The notes beneath the pieces were generated by a model. It ran no database searches and had not been told where the DNA came from. It saw only the letters and a list, made by a program, of their open reading frames with translations. Below are positions 23,272-35,820 of a stretch of DNA of 64,000 nucleotides, piece by piece. The stretch spans positions 16,796,966 through 16,860,965 of the forward strand of contig CM060950.1 in the NCBI GenBank assembly GCA_030765055.1. The letters run 5' to 3'. A program made the position numbers and the translations under genes. The stretch's first letter is position 1. Each line of letters opens with the position of its first letter. Origin of the DNA: Mantis religiosa (taxonomy: Eukaryota; Arthropoda; Insecta; Mantodea; Mantidae).

Positions 23272-23690
23272 GGCGCATACACTGCTTGTGTCATACAGCT
23301 TGGTAGAAAACCACGGAGCAGCACTTACTGACCTGTGAATTGCTTTCTGCACCATTCTATGGTCTGCCGACTCCTCGCCGCGATTCCTGGAACATATCAC
23401 ACTTCTATGCATTACTCACTGAACAACTGATTCATGAACTGCTCCTCGGGACTGATTCCTCCCCCACAGAGCCTCATTTGTTCAATCAACTCAAAGCTCA
23501 AAATACACACAAACTCTAAAACTCTCACTACTACTCTGTTCCCCAGACCTCGCTTCGGTATTATATACCTACTGGGAGTAGCCAGAAACTTCTGAAACTG
23601 CAAACCTCTTGAAATACAGTCTCAAAAGCTCTTTTGTATAGTAATAATATGACTTGTTTCTGTCTTTGTGACATTAGCTATTGGCTGTGT
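23272..23690. repeat. LTR-like repeat fragment, related to 35821-36519
   Basis: The order of blocks matches 35821-36519: cttactgacc(t/c)gtgaa, then a gactcct block, ccccag, a TATA-like ttatatac and gtagtaataatangact. Identity is visibly imperfect. With minus-strand reading, the TATA-like box lies upstream of a transcript start, as in an LTR. No internal retroelement genes are attached. Confidence 0.5.
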
Positions 23691-24807
23691 TTGAAGACGT
23701 GCCTTTCCCAATCCACCAATTAAACAAGAAAGCAAGCTGGTTCCGCTACTCCTGCTGCTCTTACTGTCAGACTCGCGATGGAAGTTCAGATATTGTCCTG
23801 CAGCTTATGTTTTTGTCTCCGATAGTACAATGGATAACAGCTTGTTTGTATGAGACTGCACTTGCACAATGGAGTGTAACTAGGGATATTTGAGCAGCTG
23901 GTAACAGTGAGTTCTTGAACCAAAAAGCCTTTGCCATAGACTTTGAGAATGTTCATGTCATCACTTAAATCTCCTATCTCCGATCCAGTTTCCTAACAGG
24001 GTGAAGGGCTGCATCATACTCCTAACATATCATGCGTGTTCTTAGTAAATGTCATGCAAAAACTGCATGCATTGTTCCTCATCGTGATGCAAATGGTGCA
24101 AGATCAGTAATATTAACAAGTCTAGCCATAGCAGACATTACAAAATGTATTTATTGAATGGGAGGGACTGAACAGATATGCAGTTTTACAATAAATGCTA
24201 AAGTGAGTAAACATGTAACAGTAGCACATGTACAGTTATATTGTCTGCAAGACATATATTTCTGGAGCAGTGGGACCGAAGTTGGCAACGAGTGGCTCTG
24301 CAGCTATCAAGGTTACCTGCACTGCTATTTATAACTTTAGAAGGTTTCGTCAGCACTCGTTTCAGATGCTCTGATGATGTCCAATTTTTTTTATGGTCAG
24401 ATTTGTGCCATTTGACCAATGTTTCCTATTAATGTTCCTTTTAAAATGCTATATTTAATTGCATTAGACATAAGTGTCACTGATTACAGATTTTCCACAT
24501 TTAAGTGCCTTTCATAATTAAACATGCACTGTAAATACAGGACCTTGCTCCCATATTACTGTAAGCATTCACATAGTGCTTGAGGCCTACATTTAGATTA
24601 CTTTTTCAACTTTAGAAAAATAAATACAGTATAATTATATTTGATTCACAATTTGGCTAGCCAAAATCTCATACAGAATATAAATTACCAATAATTAGTA
24701 AAATGTTGAACCAAATAATCATTGCCTGGACTTAGATTTTCTTTTAAGTGACAAAATATTTTGGGAGGAAATGCAAGCTCTAGAGGCATAAATAGCTAAA
24801 ATCCATC
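23691..24807. other. No recognised gene
   Basis: AT-rich; only short overlapping frames. Confidence 0.5.
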
Positions 24808-25419
24808 ACACAAATATAAATATTTGTAACAAAGGCTTCACTTATCTTAAGAATTTGGTGTTAATTCTTCCTTCTGATGGAATAATTTCTTAAGATAAGT
24901 GAAGCCTTTGTTACAAATATTTATATTTGTGTAATATTTATTGCTTCACTGTAGCTAGCTTCATTTTCTACGTAATCAGCTAAAATTCATTTGTTTTTTA
25001 AATGTACTGTATGAAAATATCTTTTTGAGTTTTAAATTCAATTGGTTACAAATAATTTTATATCTAGTAGTCTAAGAATACCGCTCATTGTGAACAGTGT
25101 TACCGTATTATTGCATTTATGTTAGCATTGTTTTCCTTGCAAATAGGCCCTAAGGGTCCAAGGAGAAACTGATATGTTGTAATGCTTTGTTTTAATTTTA
25201 AATAACACCTATATTAATGACAAACATACTATAGTATTGATTACGTAGAAAATGAAACTAGCTACAGTGAAGCAATAAATATTACACAAATATAAATATT
25301 TGTAACAAAGGCTTCACTTATCTTAAGAAATTGGTGTTAATTCTTGTTTCTTAATTGGTGCAAATTCACCAATTTCTTAAGATAAGTGAAGCCTTTGTTA
25401 CAAATATTTATATTTGTGT
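24808..25419. repeat. Symmetric pair of foldback hairpins (44-bp arms) in a larger inverted repeat
   Basis: Hairpin 1 has arms 24808-24851 and 24889-24932; hairpin 2 has arms 25284-25327 and 25376-25419. All four arms have the same 44-base sequence (acacaaatataaatatttgt through to cttaag). The 45 bases after hairpin 1 (24933-24977) are the reverse complement, with one mismatch, of the 45 before hairpin 2 (25239-25283). The whole block is therefore an inverted duplication with a spacer of about 260 bases. The hairpin loops differ, mainly in length. No coding capacity; it resembles a foldback or MITE-type element. Confidence 0.85.
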
Positions 25420-27603
25420 AATACTAGAGTATTATGGCCTGCCAAGTATAATGCTGGCGTAAGGGGTAGAGGACCATAAATGAACAGGGCTGTGTCCTAT
25501 ATCAAGAGAAGAAGTGCAATGCACGAAAAGTGGAACCGACACAGGGGAAATAAGGGAAACAGATTTATATGCTCAATGGGCACCCTGAGTAATAACTGCA
25601 TGCTGCCACGTTTTGGTTACAGCTATAGTATTGAATATTAAGCAACATAGACACTGCATTGTCAGTAATTTCATGTATGTTAGTGCTATTCTTGATCCTT
25701 TCACCTCTCCTCCTTTAACTTGGAAATATGCGACTGGTAGCAAGCTCTAATGACTTACATGGCAAAGCGAGGAGGCGTACCGGAAAATATGTGAATAACA
25801 GAGATGTTTATGTGAGCTTATCGCACATACACGGCAGGTCCAGTGTATGTACACTCTGTTCAGTGCAATCACAGCAACATGTCATACATCGGCAGGCGAA
25901 GAAATCATATATGATGTGATTCAATATTGTGACAAAGGGAAAGAAGAGAGAATCAAAATCCCTTTTGTGATTTCTCAGTAGATAATCTGATGAATTGTCT
26001 GGGATTGAATCCTCCAGGTACGTTGATTAATCAGTCAGTAGAACTGTTACTTATCTTTGATTTTCATGACATGTTTTGCATAACACATCATTCAGTAACT
26101 GTGTCGGGAGCAGGGATTTATTTTTAATAATTGATGTAAACCAAAACTATGAATATCTCGTTATTTTCATTCAGATTCATATTATTAAACTAAAATGAGA
26201 TTGTGTTTCATTAGTAATTGTAATAATAGTATCTAAAGCTATATATACATAATTTTGTATAGATTGATCATGCTTCAGCAAATTATTCGGAAAAGGGATG
26301 GATTACTAAAACAAGAAGCTCAAGGTTGATGATTTGTATACGATAAAAGTGACAATGACAAGACTTCTTTCAGTGATGGAACATTGCTGGTGATATATTT
26401 GACATGATGACTTTTCCATTTGAGTAAATCACCTTTTCATAAAGTAGTACTCCTATTGTACAGATTGATCACACTAGAAAATGAGTTATATTACCGTGGA
26501 CTTGCTATAGTTTTAAAATCATTTAATGATAAAGGTGCAGTAACTAATTTAGGGTTTTCTCTTTCTTTCCTGTGTGTGTGCGTCCACGTGCACGTTTTTT
26601 ATGGAAATTGTAGAAGATTTAGCCTAGTTTTCATTCTTTGAAAAATATTGCAGTAAATAGTTATGTGGATAAATATTTAATGCATTTATAAATCATTAAG
26701 GTGATGTTTTTATTGTTATGCACCTGTGCTGCATATAATTGCCTTACCTTTCATATCAGACTTGCAGCTCCCAAGTGTCCCATTTGTGTTTCGTCCCTTA
26801 CTGTACACCAAGTTATTAATATTTGACTCTTCAAATAAACATAAACAAATGCAGGCTGGTCACTGAAGGTCAATATGCCTCAACGCTGCATCATGTAATA
26901 TCTCTGTTAGGTGGTAGGTAGACAGCAGTAGTAGTATAACAATTTATCTCGAAGAAAGTGAATGTACTGAAATTAACTTACAGAGTAAGAAAAGTAGGTA
27001 CATACAAATTATTTATCAAAGTATGTTATTCCAATAGTGTGTAAGTATTTCAGTTTCAATATGAACCTTAAGAAGAGTCACAATCATTGAATTTGCCTTC
27101 ATTGAAGGATAAGGAGCACTAGTTCTTTGTTTTGCCTGTGCTTTTTTTTTTTTTCCACCACTTATGTTGCAGCTGTGTACACTTTACACATGTGAGAAGC
27201 ATTTATGCCACTTTTTACAAATGTGCATTGCAAAGTGGTGCAGCTAACTTTGCAGGAGCAAAATACGGTTTTCAGAATATTAGGGTTCAGTATGGTCCTT
27301 ATTGGTTTTACTCTCTGCGTTCACAAATTCACACTACTGCCCTGGGCTTATTGAGTTTCCAATAGAGATTCTCATCAGGATGCAGCTTCAGCAAACAATT
27401 TTTTTATATTACAGTATCATACTTCATCCAGTACATTTTTTTGTCCATATAAAAATAGGAAGAAAGCTTATCTGCCTTTTCTTATCTCGTGGCTGGCATA
27501 TGATTAGCTTGAAAGTTATTATACAGTCATTCAAATCAGTTTCTTTATGTAGCAAGTGGAACACTTGTTTCTTTACCTTTCCCGAAAATTCCACATTAGT
27601 GTC
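25420..27603. other. Unassigned AT-rich DNA
   Basis: About 2.2 kb with no gene I recognise; a T-run at about 27143-27155. Confidence 0.5.
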
Positions 27604-27616
27604 ACAGGCACTGAAA

Positions 27617-27841
27617 TGAAATGAAATGTGTAGTGTTTAATGTCCGCTTTTACTACGTATGGCACCGCAGGCAGTAGTGACCCTGATGATATGTAGGATA
27701 AAGATGGAGCATCGCTGGAATGAGATAGCGGGGAAACTGGAGATCCCAGAGAAAGCCCTCCCCAATGCCATGTTCACCACAAATCTCACTTTGTGGTCAC
27801 CTGGGATCGAACCCAGGCCACCTTCATGAGAACCAAGTGGT
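27617..27841 (-). repeat. SINE family D with 13-bp target duplication
   Basis: Minus-strand tRNA-like head (gggttcgatcccaggtgacc) and family body. It is flanked by an exact duplication acaggcactgaaa at 27604-27616 and 27842-27854. A short tgaaa-type repeat tail lies next to the left duplication. Confidence 0.85.
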
Positions 27842-27854
27842 ACAGGCACTGAAA

Positions 27855-28721
27855 GTGTATGTAAGCAGTGTGTAATACTTTATACCAGCATGTTGTTGCG
27901 GGAAGAGGGAAGAAAATGTTTTTGTTCAGTTTCACATTTTGTATGGCATGAGCTACCAAAATATGGGGGGGGGGGGGGATATGCATACTAAAAAAGTTTG
28001 CAAGAGCCAAAGCAGTCATGCCAGGCGCATTATCAGTTACCTGCCCCCTGTAAATAGAAACAGGCAACAGTTTATTATTGCTCTATGAAAAGAAAAGTTA
28101 CAAAAACTATATTTTAATGCGACTATTTTATTTTTAGAAAATGAAATATATTCTGTTAGGCTACATATATTCTTAAAATTTGCATAAAAATTGGGCAGCT
28201 ACCTAGGTAATCTTAGCCCTTCCTCTAAGCAGAAACTAATGATGATCCTAAATCTTACATACAGTATATCAGCATCCTGAGCAGCTATGAATAAGTTTAT
28301 TTTTCATTATCTACATGTGGTTACAATTTAATATTACACATATTACAATTTTCTTTAGTCCCATATGGCCGAACACTGTAGTTATATTGTGTATGGTGAC
28401 CCTTTTCCACCTACAATTTCCATTCGAGCATGTTTATTTCCTAACTTTCCCCTGATCTATCCTGCTCCCACTTTGCCTTTGAATATAATTTTTATTTTAT
28501 ATCCTCACTTAGCTTATCTCCTCCTTAGTTCTTATTCAGTTTTCATTAAACATTTTATGATCTTCTGTACCCTTATTTCATTATTTCACTATAACCTCCA
28601 TTCCATGTCTCTTCTCATTTTGTGTATTTTTCATCTTTTTCTCTAATCGCCAAAATTATCTTTCTCTGATAAAATTCAGTACCTGATATACTTTTTTCTA
28701 ATTCACACTTTTATTAGTATA
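27855..28721. other. No recognised gene
   Basis: Contains a G-run at 27964-27979 and, from about 28360, pyrimidine-rich sequence that resumes beyond the mariner insertion (30056 onward). Confidence 0.5.
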
Positions 28722-28723
28722 TA

Positions 28724-30053
28724 TGAGGGTGGGTCAAAAAGTAATGCCTCCTACTTCTTTCCCCTTAAATAAGTAAGTTATGTGAAAACTTTGAATTTGG
28801 CACAGTACCTCAAACCTTCTCCAATCCCCTGCAGTAGTAACTTCCTAAGTCAAGAGGTGGCAGCACTGCATCCTCTTGCAAAATGGCTGACATCGACATT
28901 CGTATTAGACAGCATTCTGTGATTGAATTTTTGACTGCGGAATGTGAAATGCCAATTCGCATTCACGAAAGGCTAAAAAATGTGTATGGTGCTGCAACGA
29001 TTGATGTCAGCACTGTTAGACGATGGGTTCGTTGCTGTAACGAAGCTGAAGAGCAAACACCATTGACAGATGAAAAGCGAAGCGCCAGGCTGGTGACTGC
29101 AGTGACTCCATGCAACATTCAGCAAGTCGATGACATCATTCGTGGTGATCGCCGGGTAACAACAGGTGAATTGTGTCACATTACCTCCCTCAGTAAAGGC
29201 AGTGTGATGATGATTATTCAACAACTGGGTTACTCAAAAGTTTGTTCACGTTGGGTATCAAGAATGTTAACCGCTCAAAACAAAGAAACAAGGAAAACAA
29301 TAGCCTCTGAACGCTTGCAGCGCTTCAATTTGGAGGGAGAGGAGTTTCTGGACAAAATTGTTACTGGAGATGAAATGTGGGTTCATTTTTTTGAACCTGA
29401 ATCAAAGAGGCAGTCAATGGAATGGCATCACACATCGTCACCGAAGAAAAAAGAATTCAAAACTCAGCGTCGGCAGAGAAAGTTATGGCGACAGTGTTTT
29501 GGGATGCAGAGGGTGTGCTTATGATTGATTTTTTGGAGCAGGGATGCACAATAAATTCTGTCCAATACGTCAGAACTCGCAAAATGCTGAAAGCACGTCT
29601 TCGCTGAATTCGTCCAACAAAAACTATGGCGGATGTTCTTCAGCATGACAATGCAAGACCACACACCAGCCGTTACACCACTGCAGAAATTGAGAAATTG
29701 GGATGGCAAGTGTTACCTCACCCCCCATACAGCCCTGACATGGCACCATCAGACTTCGGTCTGTTCGGGCCACTAAAGGAAGCTCATCGTGGGATTCATT
29801 TTGAAGATGAGGAGGCTGTGAAAATGTCCGTGCGTCAATGGCTTAGGAAGCAAGAATGTGTTTTTTATCACACTGGAATACATGCCCTAGTTAAAAGGTG
29901 GACCAAAACTGTGGAAAAGGACGGAGATTATATTGAATAGCGACAAATTAATGTCAAGGTTGTAGTTTTCTAGCTATGTAAATTGGATTCAATTTTCTTT
30001 GCAATTAAAAGAGAAAAAAAAAATAGGAGGCATTTCTTTTTGACCCACCCTCG
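28724..30053 (+). mobile_element. mariner element, full length, two inactivating lesions
   Basis: 1,330 bp with about 30-bp inverted ends. Both read gagggtgggtcaaaaag inward from the ends, with two differences over the TIR, and a TA target duplication lies at 28722-28723 and 30054-30055. It holds one transposase gene with its own start at 28883. The complete ends and single-base lesions suggest a fairly recent insertion. A working transposase from elsewhere could in principle still recognise the ends. Confidence 0.93.
28883..29940 (+). pseudogene. mariner DD34D transposase, one frameshift and one stop
   Basis: The frame opens at ATG 28883 with an N-terminal helix-turn-helix (IEFLTAECEMPIRIHERLKN, then DVSTVRRWV) and a second HTH-like part (SLSKGSVMMIIQQLGYSKVC). 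VTGDEMWVHFFEPES holds the first aspartate. A one-base loss near 29460-29470 moves the frame; a TGA at 29605-29607 then stands where an arginine codon is likely. Beyond it lie LQHDNARPHTS (second aspartate), HPPYSPDMAPSDFGLF (third, 34 residues on) and a C-terminus ending at 29940. All three aspartates are present. The enzyme cuts and pastes at TA sites; as it stands it cannot be made whole. Confidence 0.93.
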
Positions 30054-30055
30054 TA

Positions 30056-30719
30056 TTTAATTTTAATTTTCTTCAGTTTACCACTTATTGCCTGTCTTTC
30101 CCTCTTTCCTTCTTGATCAAGGGATACAATTATTCAGTATACATTCTTCTTTCCTCACTTTGTCTTGTAACGTAACGTTCTGCTTCACATTTCTTTGCAA
30201 ATTTCTTTCATATTTCTTTTGTTCCTTATATGCTTCTGTATTTACTTTCCTCTTCTTTTTGCATCCATGTTTTTCATCCTTCCATCTCCATACAGCTTAT
30301 TTTGCTCATTTCATCTCCCCATCCAAAAAGCGTATTCCTTCCTTGTTTTCTTATCTACTCATTCAGACTTAATATATATATCAGTCTTCTTTGCTTCCAT
30401 TTTTTCACTAATTCTTTAGGGGATTGCATCAAAAACCTGTGTATCCTTGATGTGTGTCAAGTCATTCCTTCCCTTTCCCTCTGTCTATCAACCTTCTCCT
30501 CTTCTGTTCTGACTCCTGTTTCATGGTCTTTCTGCAAATGTCATTCCTATCTGAATCTGCTGATTCTGCCTTCACTTTGCTGATCAACTGTTGTGTCAGA
30601 TAATGTTATGGGCTTTTGCATTTATCTGGTTTATCTTTTCTTGGTTCACTGCACATTAAGTTATCCTCAACATTGCCTTCTCATTCTGCCAGCTTGACTT
30701 GTATCTATAGTTCAAAATT
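30056..30719. other. Pyrimidine-rich unassigned DNA
   Basis: Strong C/T bias on the + strand gives long but low-complexity open frames. It could be the decayed rest of the LINE whose ORF1-like piece follows at 30720. Confidence 0.4.
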
Positions 30720-31140
30720 TCATAAGTATGCCAATTTTCTTAGTCTGTGGACATCTCTTCCGTGTTCTATTAGACTTTTTAGTAGTTTTCTTTGCTCGTA
30801 GGTTAAGTCTCTGTTAATATAAATGTCAGTGCCTTTTAGTTTCTTTGCCTGATTTATTGCCTGGAAAACTAGTTGTGTATGTGTGAACTTTACTAGTATT
30901 TTCCTTCTCCCATTGCTCCTCCGAAAATGAAAAGCATCATATCTCATATCTTCTCACCTCCATTCCTAGACTTCCTTCTAAAAGTACTTCATGTCTGGCA
31001 TCCCTTCCTGCACTCTCTTCAATTCTTCTCTTTATTAACAAGACTTCTTTTATAACTTCCTCTAATTTGCTGCTTAATTTGTCTTCTTTATTTCCTATCT
31101 ATCCTATTACTTTGTTCCAACAAATTTTTAAGTTCCTTTA
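30720..31140 (-). pseudogene. LINE ORF1-like (RRM-type) fragment
   Basis: The minus strand reads RRSNGRRKILVKFTHTQLVF, then NQAKKLKGTDIYINRDLTYE and QRKLL. The pattern of R-I-L-V-K-F, then A-K-K-L-K-G-T-x-I-x-I-N-x-D-L-T-x-E-Q-R, recalls RNA-binding ORF1-type proteins encoded by many insect LINEs. The preceding sequence (30948-31140) is rich in charged residues, as in a coiled coil, but has stops. No RT was found beside it. The family call is moderate. Confidence 0.45.
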
Positions 31141-31235
31141 ATTCTCTGTGTCTTTAGCTGCCATGCTCCTTGCTACCTTTTTGCTCTCAGTTGTGAAAGC
31201 AACCGCAGCATTCATCTGTTCTCAGAGCGTTAATA

Positions 31236-31860
31236 CAGTAGAAGTCCAAAATAACATGGTTGTTGGGGGACATCCTTTACTGCATTATAACCTTACCGCG
31301 ATATATAGGGTTGTAACACTAGAAGGGACAAAAATCAATCTTGCGCAGTTGGAGGAGGGAAATATGCATATAATAATAAATTACAGCACAATCTTGCATA
31401 TAACGTAAATATATTACAGCACTTTCAAAATTACTTATCGGTTATGCTGGGGGACATATTCCAGCCCGTAACCACCAACCTAATTTTTCCTTGTTTTAAA
31501 AAAATCTGTAAGTGCTACTTGCAGCACTGATGCGCTACATTTTTCTCTGTGAATTGTAGGAAGATGGAGGAGATGAATGCGTTTGATTGATTTTGCCTCA
31601 CCATCAACAGAATCACATTGTTTAAATGAGTTATCACTTCATTAACATTCAGATAGTTTTCTTCTGCCTCCATGTCATTTTCACCACTATCACCTTCACC
31701 TCGTCTAGTTCTTCACTGTTCTTGTTTTGGACAGCATTAAGCAAATTGTTGCATCAGCTGTTGTTGCTTTTTTGAACTTGAGTTCTGTGAAGAATTTACC
31801 AATCTCTTAAAAAGATAAATAAATGTGTAGTAAATTATTACATTTTATTGTAACAGATGC
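31236..31860 (-). mobile_element. Possible pogo/Tigger-like relic
   Basis: The left edge (cagtagaagtccaaaataac after a TA at 31234-31235) resembles pogo/Tigger ends. On the minus strand at about 31720-31500 a piece reads EGDSGENDMEAEENYLNVNE, then HLNNVI, like the acidic C-terminus of such transposases. The right end was not found and the frame is broken. Confidence 0.35.
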
Positions 31861-32725
31861 ATTATTTCATGTACCCATAGATAGGATGACTATAATTAGG
31901 AAATAAAAATCAAGGACATTTCATATACTCACTAATGTTTACAGTTTGTACGGTAAAAGCTAATCAGGTGATTCATCACTGCAATTTGTGAGACAATAAA
32001 GTTTAACATTTAATAATAACAACTTAAGCTTTGAATAGAAATAATTTTTTCGTTATAAATATTGCAATTACACTATAGATTAATATTGAACATAGACAAA
32101 GTTTGTTAATTTCTTAATCATTATGCTATAAAGGTTAAGTGGAATTGGAATGTTCATGACTTAAATAAGGTATATGATTGAAATAGCGTGGCATGAACTA
32201 TAATTGTCTCTTTAAAAAAGATTTTAGTAAATATTGAGTTTGCAGTATTTAGATTTTAGCTCTCCCTCTTTTTCTGCTGTATTTGTTGTTCATGCGTGCA
32301 ACTGTGTTGTTGTGTGTTCTATTTTTTTTTTTAAACTAATACAGTGACAGCACAGAGTTCTTAAAGTGATTTCCAAACTTCTTCCAAAAAAATAAGAGGC
32401 AAGAAGAGTATATGCTATCCATAGAATAGACACTTATAATGTATGCACTCAACTAAGAGTCAGGGGTGTGAACCGGAGCACATATGCACCAGATAGCACA
32501 ATGTGCTGCTACAGCATGCGGAGCATGTTGCTGTAGGTAGAAAGTGGATCTGGGTTTTAGAAAGTGGATCTGGGTTTTAGAAAGTGTACAAAAGACAATT
32601 GACAGTAACAATGCAATGTGTTAAAAGATCTTAAAATAACTTTGAAAGGCAATTTCAAGATTTTTAGGAAATTGAACCTGAAGTTTAGCTATTCTGTTGC
32701 CTTCCTGCTGCAAATATAGACAATG
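31861..32725. other. Unassigned DNA with a small tandem repeat
   Basis: A 20-base unit (aaagtggatctgggttttag) occurs twice plus a partial third at 32541-32586. Nothing else recognised. Confidence 0.5.
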
Positions 32726-32727
32726 TA

Positions 32728-32760
32728 CGAGGGCTGTTCAATAAAGAATGATCACATATA

Positions 32761-32792
<32 letters not shown>

Positions 32793-33218
32793 GACAACAT
32801 ACCTTTACTCATCCTCATAATTTTGATGGTCCTTCTCAAAATGTGATGCACTTGTCCCAGCATTTCCGCCAGTCTTCAAAGACATGCTGGAAACCATTTT
32901 TTGAGAGATCCTTCAAAATCCCCTCCGCAGCCTTCACCACTGCTAGTTAACATTCGGAATACATCCCTGCATTTAATTTTGTTTTTCACACAAAAGTCGA
33001 TACTGGTTCTTTTTTTTTTTTTTTTTCATTTTTTGGAATAGGCAAAAATCGAAGACTAGCCAAAACACGTCCAAGTAAAATAGCTGTCAGCGATTAATTG
33101 AACATTCAACATAACGAAGGACATGAGTATCACATAGCGCCACAAAACAATCGAAAATCGAATATATGTAGCAGCCCGCGAAAATTCAAAATTCGCGGTA
33201 CTTTTTGAATAAACCTCG
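32728..33218 (-). mobile_element. Internally deleted mariner (MITE-like)
   Basis: Ends: acgagggctgttcaataaag at the left and, read on the minus strand, acgaggtttattcaaaaag at the right, with flanking TA (32726-32727 and 33219-33220). On the minus strand an N-terminal piece (FCVKNKIKCRDVFRML) runs almost directly into a C-terminal piece (ILKDLSKNGFQHVFEDWRKC, then WDKCI). The whole catalytic core is gone. A TA run and T-runs have grown inside. It can only have moved with an enzyme supplied elsewhere. Confidence 0.75.
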
Positions 33219-33220
33219 TA

Positions 33221-33748
33221 CACACATATGATGTCAAACATGCCCTGTATCTTTCTCCCTCTCTCTCATCCACACATCAGCCCGTCAGCGAGATTCCTTC
33301 TCGCCTTCCTTTCCCAAATGTCTGTTTTATACTGGTCGCCAAACTAGAATGTGATCGACAGTAACCACATGGAAAAACGCTGTAAATAAATGGGAGGGGA
33401 TGAGAACGTCATAACGGTTTACATGGTAACGATTAGAGGGACCAATTAGAGTCGAGACGTTTCCATGACAATGTTAGACGCTAAACCTTGGTTACCGATA
33501 TTCTAACACGTGCTTAGCATGACTTGCGGGCAAGCGAGTTACGCAAACGCTGCAGTGAATACAATGCCTAGGTTTTTATTTCTCTTCTGATAACGCTGCA
33601 TAAACAGAATGCCCTCACAGAGATCCTGTACTGGCAAGTTACTTTGCATTTTATTTGTGGCAATTTGCCTTGGTTTACGTGTGTGTGAGTTCGTGTATCT
33701 TGGCGCGTGTTGTGATCATTTGCAATTGTGTTTAATGAATGTTTAATT
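33221..33748. other. Spacer or 5' part of a DDE-family relic
   Basis: Not coding. It may be part of the element represented at 33749-35550, whose left end I could not fix. Confidence 0.35.
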
Positions 33749-34197
33749 ATGTCTAAATATAGTGACAAGCGAAAACCTAAACGTGCTCGGGAACCAAATA
33801 AAACTATTTGATAAAGGTATTCCAATTAAAGGACATGCACGGGAAATAATATGCTCTGTGAGAGAATACTTCGAAGAGGAGAAATTGAAAGGGGAGTCTA
33901 GTATTCCATTCTCCAAGTGTTTGATAGGACTTCCCGTGCTGTAGGTATCAGTAAGGGCATTAAGGTTAAGATTGGGAAAGAAAAGTATTTAAAAGAAATA
34001 CATTGGCGTATAAATTAGAAACTCCCGGAAAAAATTATGTAAGCAGCATTTTCCCACTTCAATAAGTATCAAAATGTCACAGGTATGCCTCTTGTTACGA
34101 TGATCTTTACACTGATGTGTTCTTGCATGTTCTAGCGTTTGCATGTAGATCCACGACTGTACTATTGTCTTTGTATACAGCATTATAAATAATTAAC

Positions 34198-34198
<1 letters not shown>

Positions 34199-34248
<50 letters not shown>
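34199..34248. repeat. (AAT)n microsatellite
   Basis: Uninterrupted aat repeats. Confidence 0.95.
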
Positions 34249-34249
<1 letters not shown>

Positions 34250-34426
34250 TACCAATTGCAGTCGCATCTGAATGACCTTCGCACGCGTAATCCTATCGCG
34301 CTCTCCACGTGGCAGCAATAAACGGCAACGTCGCCTCTCTCTCCGTACGAAATGTCACTCACTTTCTAGATTGGCGACCATTATAATTCTCGCAAGAAAC
34401 GATGTTAGTGTTCTTACGCGCGCGCC

Positions 34427-34427
<1 letters not shown>

Positions 34428-34510
<83 letters not shown>
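34428..34510. repeat. (GT)n microsatellite
   Basis: About 41 GT units. The Cys/Val-repeat open frames over it are artefacts. Confidence 0.97.
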
Positions 34511-35820
34511 CAATTTTATTAGTAAAATTGCGTGTTAATTATACTTTTCCCTTTCACATATTGTTCCGAATGCAGTTTTACGTGACGTCCTGTCGCCAAA
34601 TATTCCTATGCAGGACTTCATGGTAACTACAAGAAAAGAAAAATTACTATCCACTACTGGTTTCCAGATTGTTTCAAGTACGCAATTGGAATTTCATAGT
34701 TTAATTTATTGGCAAATGAAAAAAAAAAGAGCAGCTGCTTATTTTAACCTATCAGTTTACAGACCATAGAATATATTAATATGCTTTCGCCAGGTCGAGT
34801 GATGTACATGGCAGACGTCAAGTACACGCAAGAAATACGTATTATCTGTGTGACGAATAAGCGCAGCTTTTAGGCGATGTCGCTGGTTTAGGATACTTCG
34901 TTTACAGACGTCAAAGAAGGCGGGAATATGTACAGTACAGTCTGCCCTTCAAAGCATCAGCACAGCTGCGAAATCGATATCCCGTGCCTTAACGTATTCA
35001 GAATGTGTCCTACCTTCAAAAGGGAGCTTTTCTTTAACAGTATTCATGGTTTGCGTACTGTAGGCATTTCTCTTCTCTGTCCGTAAAATTTGAGAAGAGC
35101 TCTGCGGACAACGGTTTTCCAACTCATTGAGTTTGAACCTTTTTGGATGTGCGCGATGTTTACCAGGTGTTGAAAGCTCCCCCCCCCCCCCCCCCCGCAA
35201 TTTTGAATTTTAAATCTCTTTCACTATACTCTGCACAGTTCGTTCACTTTTCCCCACTACCGTTGCTGTCTTTTAGAGCATTATTTAAAGTAATAATTAC
35301 ACCGTTACGTTTCTTTTCTTCACAAAACTGTAACACTAATTATTAATGTTCTACCTTGTGGGCGTATGACTTCGCGCAGTGGTGTAGTGATTACGACCCG
35401 TCCACTGTAAGAGACTCAACTTCTGCATTGCAGTATAGCCGAATGGTACAGGAAATGGTGACGTAATACCGCTTATCTACTTGTTTTTACGCAAGCTTCC
35501 ACTGCTGGCCGTCTGCATTCAGCATTCATTATTCAGATAGGTTGTTATAGAGGGTGTAACATAAATCGTTCAACAAAGATCGAAACATCACGATAATCTT
35601 TTATCTACACATATAATGCAAGGTAGGTACTTATTTTTTGTAGGTATATGTTTTATTTTAAGCACGTGTTTACCATTTCATGGCACAACTTCTTTCTTAA
35701 AATTTGACTTGCACTCTTGTAAAAATGGCATGTCATAACGGCTCAAATATTTTATGTTGAACATGTATTTAGCTATTTCTGTTTTGCTGTGTGCATAAAA
35801 GCTTTAAACGTTCTTGTTAT

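Larger units (their letters stand above)
33749..35550 (+). mobile_element. Relic of a DDE transposon family (copy related to 47745-51720)
   Basis: An ATG at 33749 opens a short peptide. After a frame change, GIPIKGHAREIICSVREYFE is read, then SKGIKVKIGKE: the N-terminal helix-turn-helix region of the DDE family seen more fully at 55124. No DDE domain follows. The segment 34900-35550 aligns with 49160-49560 plus 51480-51720: a shared cttttctttaac, a tttggatgtg block, a C-run (35178-35197 versus 49460-49471), ctgtaagagactcaact and gacgtaataccgc. Two microsatellites have expanded inside. Limits are approximate. Confidence 0.55.

Noticed and set aside
24808..25419. A CRISPR-like array
   Set aside because: The repeats are inverted and only four in number, in arthropod DNA with no cas genes.
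34272..34626. Cysteine/valine repeat open frames
   Set aside because: Produced by the (GT)n microsatellite.
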